Assembly: GCA_035455185.1 (NCBI GenBank)
Contig: DATIFQ010000127.1
Span: 1-5,851 of the forward strand
Reading direction: 5' to 3'
DNA: 5,851 nucleotides
From: JAEHDI01 sp035455185
GTDB taxonomy: Bacteria; Acidobacteriota; Terriglobia; Bryobacterales; Bryobacteraceae
Part shown: positions 1 through 5,396 of the stretch, piece by piece
How the letters are laid out: every line of letters starts with the position of its first letter
Position numbering within the stretch: position 1 is the stretch's first letter
Made by a program: the position numbers and the translations under genes
Notes under the pieces: model-generated
Told to the model about the DNA's origin: nothing
Database searches by the model: none
Seen by the model: the letters and a program-made list of their open reading frames with translations, nothing else

Positions 1-941
1 CGGGCAAGTACGCAGCCACCGAGGTTCCGGCGGCCCTCACGATCGAGGAATGTTGGGAATTGGTGAATACCTCCGAGCAAACGGGCATGCCCTGCATGAT
101 GCTGGAGAACGACTGTTTCGGCCGAGGCGCGCTGATGGCGCTCAACCTCGTGCAGCAGGGCGTGCTGGGTGAATTGATTCACTGCGAAGGAGGGTACGAC
201 CACGACATCCGCGCAGGGCTTTTGCGAAACGGCGAGCTGTCCTGGCGCGGGATGCATGCCCTGAGGCGCAACGCAAATCTCTATCCGACGCATCCGATCG
301 GCCCGATTGCGTGGTGGACCGGCATCAACCGCGGCGACCGCTTCACGTATCTGACCTCGATGAGCAGCAAGTCGCGCGGGCTGAATCGTTACGCGGAGAA
401 GCACTTCGGTCCTGACAATGTGAATGCAAAGCGCAAATTCGTCAACGGCGACGTCAACACCAGCGTCATCATGACCGAAAAGGGTGTCACCGTTACCCTC
501 AACCACGACACGCAATTGCCGCGTCCGTATTCCGATTCCGGCGATACAAGCATCCCACTGATGGTGCAGCGCCTTCAGGGCACGGAGGGGATTTTCTTCG
601 GAAGCATGGAAAAGATCTACATCGACGGCCGCAGTCCGCTTCACAAGTGGGAGGATACCGGCCCGTACTATGAACAATACGAACACCTTCTCTGGAAAGA
701 ACTGGGCGAGATGGCGAAAAGCTCGAGCCACGGTGGCGAGGATTACGTGGAACTGTACTCGTTCGTCAGGGCGGTCCGTAACAAGATTCAGACACCGGTC
801 GACGTGTACGATGCGGCCACCTGGAGTGTGATCACTCCTCTGAGCGAGCAGTCGGTCGCTTCCAGAAGCGCTCCGGTGGACTTTCCGGACTTCACCAGGG
901 GGAAGTGGAAGACCGTGCGGCCGATCGATCTCGGTTTGTAG
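1..941 (+). CDS. GH109-like Gfo/Idh/MocA family enzyme, C-terminal part (5' truncated by window)
   Basis: The frame is open from the first bases and stops at TAG 939-941. Base 3 is a codon start, and the in-frame TTG/GTG near 60 are internal codons, because residues such as EVPAALTIEECWELV precede them in the usual family order. About 313 residues are visible, covering the end of the NAD-binding Rossmann half and the whole C-terminal alpha/beta domain. Family landmarks are MMLEN (codons from about 96), GGYDHD (about 192), NLYPTHPIGP (about 276) and INRGDRF. From memory, GH109 alpha-N-acetylgalactosaminidase of Elizabethkingia uses a Glu, a Tyr-x-His pair and a Tyr-x-x-His pair; each has a counterpart here (E of MLEN, Y/H of GYDH, Y/H of YPTH), and the Glu-to-Tyr spacing of 30 matches. 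GH109 enzymes hydrolyse glycosides by an NAD-dependent oxidation-elimination route. The true substrate is unknown, and a plain sugar dehydrogenase is possible. No convincing terminator follows the stop. Confidence 0.85.
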   Translation, partial: GKYAATEVPAALTIEECWELVNTSEQTGMPCMMLENDCFGRGALMALNLVQQGVLGELIHCEGGYDHDIRAGLLRNGELSWRGMHALRRNANLYPTHPIGPIAWWTGINRGDRFTYLTSMSSKSRGLNRYAEKHFGPDNVNAKRKFVNGDVNTSVIMTEKGVTVTLNHDTQLPRPYSDSGDTSIPLMVQRLQGTEGIFFGSMEKIYIDGRSPLHKWEDTGPYYEQYEHLLWKELGEMAKSSSHGGEDYVELYSFVRAVRNKIQTPVDVYDAATWSVITPLSEQSVASRSAPVDFPDFTRGKWKTVRPIDLGL

Positions 942-1013
942 CCGGGTTCGGCGTTGCGGAGAATCATCGGTAAAGCCTTGTTTATCAATTGGTTAGCACG
1001 GGATTCCATCCCT

Positions 1014-1029
1014 ACCGTCACACCGTCAA
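1014..1029 (+). promoter_or_regulatory. Tandem ACCGTCA half-sites upstream of the receptor promoter
   Basis: Two copies of ACCGTCA start 8 bp apart (1014-1020 and 1022-1028), ending 5 bp before the -35 hexamer. This places them at about -55 to -40 relative to the predicted start of transcription, a usual position for an activator binding as a direct-repeat dimer. Only the repeat and its position are seen; no regulator is identified. Confidence 0.25.
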
Positions 1030-1033
1030 ACCA

Positions 1034-1062
1034 TTGACAAGGCTCCGGGATTGCCCTAGACT
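1034..1062 (+). promoter_or_regulatory. Sigma70-type promoter of the TonB-dependent receptor gene
   Basis: A perfect -35 hexamer TTGACA (1034-1039) is followed after exactly 17 bp by TAGACT (1057-1062), which matches the -10 consensus at four of six bases including the conserved first T, second A and last T. Transcription would begin near 1069, giving a leader of about 125 nt before the receptor start codon. This separates receptor transcription from the upstream GH109-like gene. Confidence 0.65.
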
Positions 1063-1080
1063 ATACGTGTTTATCCGGGG

Positions 1081-1191
1081 ATCGGGGGCCGCACATTCAG
1101 TGGTTGTTGGGTAGATCGTGTAAAGGCTGAGAACCGCGGAAGCGGTTCGGCGTTGCCCCCGATATGTGCTGAGGCCATCATAGGGGGCGAC
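1081..1191 (+). promoter_or_regulatory. Structured 5' leader with mutually exclusive SD-sequestering and SD-freeing stems
   Basis: Three elements can be drawn directly. Stem P1 pairs ATCGGGGGC (1081-1089) with GCCCCCGAT (1155-1163), nine perfect pairs. Inside it a perfect 7-bp hairpin GAACCGC (1131-1137)/GCGGTTC (1142-1148) is capped by GGAA, a GNRA tetraloop, and a weaker stem 1097-1101/1126-1130 abuts it, so P1 would close a three-way junction. Alternatively, 1152-1160 pairs with 1183-1191 (nine pairs, one G-U) and buries the Shine-Dalgarno AGGGGG. The two folds share 1155-1160 and exclude each other, the layout expected of a translational switch. No known riboswitch class was recognised; ligand, protein or temperature control are all possible. 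Chance pairing of G-runs with C-runs in GC-rich DNA remains a real alternative. Confidence 0.4.
1182..1187 (+). promoter_or_regulatory. Ribosome-binding site of the receptor gene
   Basis: AGGGGG sits 6 nt before ATG 1194 and supports that start codon. It lies wholly inside the 3' arm of the potential sequestering stem 1152-1160/1183-1191, so its accessibility may be controlled by the leader fold. Confidence 0.6.
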
Positions 1192-1193
1192 CA

Positions 1194-4100
1194 ATGACCA
1201 ACAGCAAGTTTGCAGTCTATCTGATTGCGGCATTCCTGCTGCTGCAATGCAATCTATCGGCGCAATTCACCACAGCCAGCCTGAATGGCACTGTCGTTGA
1301 CCCTTCAGGCGCGGCCGTGCCCGAAGCGAAGGTAGCCATTCACAACACCGAGACAGGCTTTCAGACGGTGACCACCACCGGCGACACCGGCTTGTACGTT
1401 TTTCCCCGTCTGCCCGTGGGGAACTACACGCTGCGGGTCGAAAAAGGCGGCTTTGCGACCTACGTCCAGGAGGGGATCAACCTGACGGTGAACCAGTCGG
1501 CCACCCAGAATGTTTCCCTCAAGGTGGGGCAGATCGCCGAGAGCGTGGTCGTTACGTCGAACGTCGAGCTCGTCACCACCGGGACGGCGACCGTCGGGCA
1601 GTTGGTCGATGAGAAACGGGTGGTGGAGTTGCCGCTGAACGGCCGGCGCGCCCAGACGCTGCTCTATCTTGCGGCGGGAACTGTGGACGAAGACCAAATC
1701 CGGAGCCTCGGCTACGGCGGGGTGTATCCGGGCGAACAACTCGCCAACATTAATGGAACAGGGCTCGGTCAGGTGAATTACCAGCTCGATGGCGCAGGGC
1801 ACAACGACACGTACCTGAATCTGAACCTGCCGTTTCCGAACCCCGACGCGATCCAGGAGTTCAATCTGCAATCGGACAATCTGAGCGCGCAATTCGGCAA
1901 CGCCGCCGGCGGCGTGGTGAACATCGCGACCAAGTCGGGGACCAACGAGATTCACGGCGGCGTCTTCGAATTCCTCCGGAACGGCTCGTTAAATGCCCGC
2001 AACTACTTTGCGCCCGTGCATGATTCGCTGAAGCGAAACCAGTTCGGCGGCAACGTGGGCGGGCCGATCAAGAAAGACAAGCTGTTCTACTTCGGCACGT
2101 TCCAGGGAACACGGATTCGTACCGCACCTGAAGGTCAGATCGCCTACGTCCCGACTCAGGCCCAGCGCGACGGCGATTTTTCCGAGATTTCGACCCAACT
2201 GGTGGATCCGCTGAACGGGCAGCCGTTCTCAGGCAACCAGATCCCGGGCACCAGGCTGAGTCCGGTCGCCAAGAACCTGCTGAAGGGGATTCCACTTCCG
2301 ACGGGTCCAGGTGGCGAAGTGAACTACACGGGGCGCAGCGGTGACTTGAACGAGAACCAGTTCATGATCAAAGGGGATTATAACGCCGGAAAGCATCAGT
2401 TCAACGCGCGGTATTTTTTCAGCGACTATAATGACCTGGGCTCGTTTTCGGCGGAGAATCTTCTGGCCGCCAGCAGCAACATCAATGGCGTCCGGGTGCA
2501 GAACGTGGCGGCGAACTACACCTACGTCGCGCGGCCGAACCTGATGATCAACTCCTGGTTTGGCTGGAACTCGCAGCGCGGCGGTTCCATCCCGAATGCA
2601 ACGTTTGGGTTTCCGGATGCCGGCATGGTCATTGCGACTCCCGACTTTCCAGAATTGGACTTCACAGTAAGCGATTACTTCACCGTGGGTACCAGCGGCG
2701 CCGGGGACTTTGACCGCGGCGACTGGACACTGCGCGAGGACGTGAGCTGGATCAAGGGCGGCCACGAAATGCACTACGGAGCCGAAGTGGTCCGGATCAC
2801 GAATGATCTGGCCAATCCGTGGCTGCAAAATGGGAATTTCACGTTCGGAAACCAGTTGTCCGGCGACAATCTGGCGGATTACATGCTCGGAGCAGTCTCG
2901 GAGTTCATCCAGGGCGCCGGTGAGTACAAGAACATGGTCGGCACGCGGTTGTCTTTCTACGTGCAGGATCACTGGCGGGTAAACCCGCGGCTGACGTTGA
3001 ACCTCGGCTTCCGGTGGGACCCGTCTACGCCTTACAGGGAAACCAAAGACCGGATCCTGTGCTTCGTGCCGGGGGCGCCGCGGTCACAGCGATATCCGAA
3101 CGCACCGTTGGGACTGGCTTACGGGGGCGAGAACCACGATCCGGGCTGCCCGGAGGCTGGCTATGACAGCAACCTGATGAACCTGGCGCCCCGTGTCGGC
3201 TTTGCTTACCGGCTGACCAGCGATGGAAGGACGAGCCTCCGTGGCGGAGCCGGCTTCTACTACACGCCGGTCATGAGTGCACTGGTTTACTATGTCGGAG
3301 ACCAGCCGTTTGGACCGATCTACGATTTCACTGGCGTAGTCTCGTTCGACGACCCGTGGAAGAGCCTTGGAATTCAAAGCCCGTTCCCGAGGCTGTACGG
3401 GGCGTTCGTCCCTGGCGCGGACGCGGAGTTTGTGACGCCGGCGTGGCTGTACTACATGCAGAAGGACTTCCGCCTCCCACAACTTTTCACCTGGAACCTG
3501 ACGCTCGAACGACAGATCGGGCAGAGTTGGGTGGTCCGGGCGGCGTACGTGGGGAACAAGGGGACGCACATCTCCGGCTCGGACGACTACAATCCGGCCC
3601 AGGAAAAGAACCCCGCGGTCTACATCCCAGGGGCCTCAACGGCCGACAATACGCAGGAACGGCGGCCGTATCAGGACTTCAGCAACATTAACGAGATTGG
3701 CTCGAACAACAATACGAGGTATCAGTCGGCACAGTTGACGGCAGAAAGACGTTTCAGCCGCGGCCTCTCAGTGCTGGCGAATTACACCTGGTCCAAGCTG
3801 CTGGACGATATCGGGTGGACCAACCCGTTCAACCGGGCATTCGACTTTGGGAGGTCCCGGGACGACCTTGGGCAAAACTTCAAGCTTTCGAGCATTTGGG
3901 AAATCCCGAACACACGCTTATCGGGTGCAGCGGGCGGTTTGCTGAACGGGTGGGGGCTTACGACGAACCTGACCTGGCACGGTGGTTTTCCGTTCAATCT
4001 TCGCAGCGGGAGGGACAACTCTCGGTCGGGGGTCGGACGCGACCGTCCAGACTTCGTCGGCACCGATATTCACGACGCGCAATTGGATTCCGGCCGCTCG

Positions 4101-4406
4101 CACGCAGAGATGATCGCCGAGTTCTTCGAAACCTCGCTATTCGAGCAGAATGCGGAGGGTACGTACGGGAACGCGGGCAAGAATGTGCTGCTCGGGCCGA
4201 GATTCTTCAATGCCGATTGGGGAGTGTTGAAAAATACTCGGATTACAGAGCGGACCAACCTCCAGTTTCGGGCAGAGTTTTTCAATCTTTTCAACAACGT
4301 GAATTTCAAGCTGCCTAACTCGCGGAAGACTTCGAGCAGCTTTGGCCGCATCACATCGGCGTTCGACCCACGGATCATCCAGTTTGGTTTGAAGTTCTCT
4401 TTCTGA
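1194..4406 (+). CDS. TonB-dependent outer-membrane receptor, Oar-like with CarboxypepD_reg domain
   Basis: This complete 1070-residue protein is predicted to import a ligand across the outer membrane using TonB energy. Residues 1-23 form a signal peptide with a hydrophobic core and probable cleavage after LSA. Residues about 27-112 are a carboxypeptidase-regulatory-like beta-sandwich (NGTVVDPSGAAVPEAKV, then GLYVFPRLPVGNYTLRV). Residues about 115-256 are the plug, with ELPLNGR at 145-151, NYQLDG at 195-200 and AAGGVVNIATKSGTN at 237-251. The remainder is the beta-barrel with alternating aromatic/polar strands, ending in FGLKFSF; the terminal Phe is the usual outer-membrane-protein signature for barrel assembly. 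Length is normal for the acidobacterial family (about 1000-1200). No SusD-like partner, TonB or ExbBD gene is visible. The gene has its own promoter, leader and terminator, so it looks monocistronic. The ligand cannot be told from sequence; a glycan or peptide is plausible. Confidence 0.95.
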   Translation: MTNSKFAVYLIAAFLLLQCNLSAQFTTASLNGTVVDPSGAAVPEAKVAIHNTETGFQTVTTTGDTGLYVFPRLPVGNYTLRVEKGGFATYVQEGINLTVNQSATQNVSLKVGQIAESVVVTSNVELVTTGTATVGQLVDEKRVVELPLNGRRAQTLLYLAAGTVDEDQIRSLGYGGVYPGEQLANINGTGLGQVNYQLDGAGHNDTYLNLNLPFPNPDAIQEFNLQSDNLSAQFGNAAGGVVNIATKSGTNEIHGGVFEFLRNGSLNARNYFAPVHDSLKRNQFGGNVGGPIKKDKLFYFGTFQGTRIRTAPEGQIAYVPTQAQRDGDFSEISTQLVDPLNGQPFSGNQIPGTRLSPVAKNLLKGIPLPTGPGGEVNYTGRSGDLNENQFMIKGDYNAGKHQFNARYFFSDYNDLGSFSAENLLAASSNINGVRVQNVAANYTYVARPNLMINSWFGWNSQRGGSIPNATFGFPDAGMVIATPDFPELDFTVSDYFTVGTSGAGDFDRGDWTLREDVSWIKGGHEMHYGAEVVRITNDLANPWLQNGNFTFGNQLSGDNLADYMLGAVSEFIQGAGEYKNMVGTRLSFYVQDHWRVNPRLTLNLGFRWDPSTPYRETKDRILCFVPGAPRSQRYPNAPLGLAYGGENHDPGCPEAGYDSNLMNLAPRVGFAYRLTSDGRTSLRGGAGFYYTPVMSALVYYVGDQPFGPIYDFTGVVSFDDPWKSLGIQSPFPRLYGAFVPGADAEFVTPAWLYYMQKDFRLPQLFTWNLTLERQIGQSWVVRAAYVGNKGTHISGSDDYNPAQEKNPAVYIPGASTADNTQERRPYQDFSNINEIGSNNNTRYQSAQLTAERRFSRGLSVLANYTWSKLLDDIGWTNPFNRAFDFGRSRDDLGQNFKLSSIWEIPNTRLSGAAGGLLNGWGLTTNLTWHGGFPFNLRSGRDNSRSGVGRDRPDFVGTDIHDAQLDSGRSHAEMIAEFFETSLFEQNAEGTYGNAGKNVLLGPRFFNADWGVLKNTRITERTNLQFRAEFFNLFNNVNFKLPNSRKTSSSFGRITSAFDPRIIQFGLKFSF

Positions 4407-4428
4407 GCGGACGCAACCGGGGCAGGGC

Positions 4429-4472
4429 AGCAGGCCGTCGCTCTCAACGAACGCCGGCCTGCTCATTTCCTT
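4429..4472 (+). terminator. Probable intrinsic terminator of the receptor gene
   Basis: AGCAGGCCG (4429-4437) pairs perfectly with CGGCCTGCT (4455-4463), a GC-rich 9-bp stem, starting 23 bp after the receptor stop. A further TCG/CGA pairing (4438-4440/4448-4450) can tighten the 17-nt loop. It is followed by CATTTCCTT, which is T-rich but not an unbroken T run, so efficiency may be moderate. Confidence 0.6.
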
Positions 4473-4496
4473 AGCACTAATAATCCCGGAGGATTC

Positions 4497-4655
4497 ATGC
4501 CGTGATGGCGCTGGGTGATGCCGCCAGCGCTACTCGCATTTGTGTGTGGCGTCGCTCAAAATAGCGACAGGATGCGTAACCCCCGCTTCATCAGCCAGAT
4601 CCTGGTCTGTGAGTACCACAGACCCATTGACGCACCACGGCGGACGGCAGTATAA
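4497..4655 (+). pseudogene. Probable remnant of a small exported protein, nonsense codon at position 3
   Basis: GGAGG (4488-4492) lies 4 nt before ATG 4497, a strong initiation site, but the frame reads Met-Pro-stop (TGA 4503-4505). Reading on in the same frame gives Trp-Arg-Trp, then VMPPALLAFVCGVAQ, which looks like the hydrophobic core and cleavage region of a signal peptide, then about 30 unrecognised residues to TAA 4653-4655. An intact sub-frame of 45 codons could start at ATG 4518, but it has no good ribosome-binding site and would lack the basic N-region. The TGA overlaps ATG 4505 (TGATG), which opens only a 19-residue frame. The best reading is a decayed gene that once followed the receptor. 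A tiny regulatory ORF, or chance, are the alternatives. The downstream end overlaps the next promoter, which argues against a live gene. Confidence 0.35.
4604..4624. promoter_or_regulatory. Perfect 8-bp dyad next to -35 box: candidate operator
   Basis: GGTCTGTG (4604-4611) and CACAGACC (4617-4624) are perfect inverted repeats around the 5-bp spacer AGTAC. The dyad ends 2 bp before the -35 hexamer of the downstream promoter, centred near -49. This is where a dimeric activator, or a repressor touching RNA polymerase, commonly binds. The spacing does not fit CRP (TGTGA-N6-TCACA) or FNR (TTGAT-N4-ATCAA). No T tract follows, so a terminator is unlikely. The regulator is unknown. Confidence 0.5.
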
Positions 4656-4656
4656 A
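4627..4656 (+). promoter_or_regulatory. Sigma70-type promoter of the PRTase-NuoE operon
   Basis: TTGACG (4627-4632) and TATAAA (4651-4656) each match consensus at five of six positions and are separated by 18 bp. The predicted transcription start is near 4663, leaving a leader of about 48 nt. That leader can form a small hairpin, CCTGCC (4679-4684)/GGCAGG (4691-4696), which ends just before the ribosome-binding site without covering it. Confidence 0.65.
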
Positions 4657-4698
4657 CAGATAGCCGAGTCTGATTTCGCCTGCCTTACCGGGCAGGGC

Positions 4699-4707
4699 GG
4701 GAGGTGA
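4699..4707 (+). promoter_or_regulatory. Strong ribosome-binding site of the PRTase-like gene
   Basis: GGGAGGTGA is nearly identical to the full anti-SD complement, with GGAGG (4700-4704) 6 nt before ATG 4711. It fixes the start codon and predicts strong translation. Confidence 0.75.
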
Positions 4708-4710
4708 GTC

Positions 4711-5373
4711 ATGCAACTCGTCCCGACACAAGGGGACGTGATCGACCTGCTGAGCAAGACCGGCGCCCTTCGAGACGGGCACTTTGCCTGCCCGAGCGGA
4801 TTCCACACGAACCGATACCTGGAAACAGCCCTCGCCATGCGGTATTACCATCACGCGAAAACACTTAGCGTGGGTCTGAGCCGCCTGTTGCGCGCGGACT
4901 CAGAACTGAGGGCAATTCTGCCGGAGCTTTCGATCGTTGCGGCCACACCGGCCGGACTGCCGGTGGCCTACGGGTTGTGCGAATCCCTGAGGGCGCGACA
5001 GGTTTACTGGACCGAGAAGCCCAGTCCAGCGGAGCCCATGCGCTTCCGGCAGTACCTGGAACCGTCACCCGGAGAGAAAGTCGTTCTGGCAAACGACATA
5101 CTCCGGTCCGGCGTCCTCGTGGGCGAAGCCAGGGCACTGCTGGAAAGCCGAGGCGCAAGGGTTCTGGCGCTGGCGGCCCTGGTCTATCAACCCACCCCAA
5201 GGACTCCCGACCTGGGACCGCTGCCGCTCTATTACCTGGCCAAGCTGGAAGTGAGCTACTACGCCGATGCTGCCTCCTGTGAGCTGTGCAAACGGGGCGC
5301 ACCGATAGAGAGGATCGGGAGGGAATCTGTGGAACAGGTTCTGGAAGCGCATGCCGCCGTGGGCGCCTTTTGA
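4711..5373 (+). CDS. PyrE-like phosphoribosyltransferase homologue with degenerate PRPP loop
   Basis: The 220-residue protein aligns by eye along its length with orotate phosphoribosyltransferase (PyrE), which joins orotate and PRPP to make OMP in pyrimidine synthesis. Landmarks are GHFACPSGFHTNRYLE (23-38; PyrE style GHFxLxSGxHxxRYLE), the core strand IVAATPAGLPVAYGL (75-89), TEK (101-103), the helix after the PRPP loop, and a C-terminal CELCKRGAPIE (190-200) like the CPLCKxGxP tail of one PyrE group. The PRPP signature, usually hhhh-(E/D)-D-hh-T-T-G-G-S/T, reads VVLANDILRSGVL (124-136): the first acidic residue is Asn128, and the phosphate loop TTGGS is RSGVL. Activity toward PRPP is therefore doubtful. 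The gene is first in an apparent operon, 23 bp ahead of a NuoE-type gene, which suggests a role linked to a redox complex rather than housekeeping pyrimidine synthesis. That role is inference. Confidence 0.75.
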   Translation: MQLVPTQGDVIDLLSKTGALRDGHFACPSGFHTNRYLETALAMRYYHHAKTLSVGLSRLLRADSELRAILPELSIVAATPAGLPVAYGLCESLRARQVYWTEKPSPAEPMRFRQYLEPSPGEKVVLANDILRSGVLVGEARALLESRGARVLALAALVYQPTPRTPDLGPLPLYYLAKLEVSYYADAASCELCKRGAPIERIGRESVEQVLEAHAAVGAF

Positions 5374-5396
5374 AAGGGAAACAACGATCCGCTGAT

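Larger units (their letters stand above)
945..1156 (+). repeat. 13-nt direct repeat GGTTCGGCGTTGC (two copies)
   Basis: GGTTCGGCGTTGC occurs exactly at 945-957, just after the GH109-like stop codon, and again at 1144-1156 in the receptor leader. The copies are 199 bp apart and the flanking bases do not match. The second copy overlaps the 3' arm of the GNRA hairpin and the start of the SD-sequestering arm. Identity is seen directly; a function or duplication origin is unproven. Confidence 0.4.

Noticed and set aside
941..952. GCCG-GGTT-CGGC as terminator of the GH109-like gene
   Set aside because: The stem is only 4 bp and no T tract follows.
1081..1163. Known riboswitch class (cobalamin or GEMM c-di-GMP) in the receptor leader
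   Set aside because: A CGCACA-like string and a GNRA loop recall GEMM, but the remaining conserved core and receptor are missing. The cobalamin box is absent.
1245..1253. Lipoprotein lipobox (LLQC) in the receptor signal peptide
   Set aside because: Gln at -1 does not fit a lipobox, and a normal cleavage site after LSA is present.
1305..3569. Long minus-strand open frames opposite the receptor gene (1305-1955, 2229-2972, 3084-3569)
   Set aside because: They are codon-position shadows of a GC-rich gene. Their translations show no recognisable domain and they run opposite a clear receptor frame.
3815..4318. Plus-strand frame of 167 codons inside the receptor gene
   Set aside because: It is out of frame with the well-supported beta-barrel sequence, shows low-complexity composition, and has no ribosome-binding site or family resemblance.
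4503..4505. TGA as a selenocysteine codon
   Set aside because: It is codon 3 of an unrecognised frame with no cysteine-homologue context. The nearby 4508-4530 hairpin has no SECIS-like features I can support. A nonsense mutation is simpler.
4530..4838. Minus-strand 102-codon frame across the intergenic region and PRTase start
   Set aside because: It lies opposite a strong + promoter, a near-consensus ribosome-binding site and the PRTase start. The translation is unrecognised.
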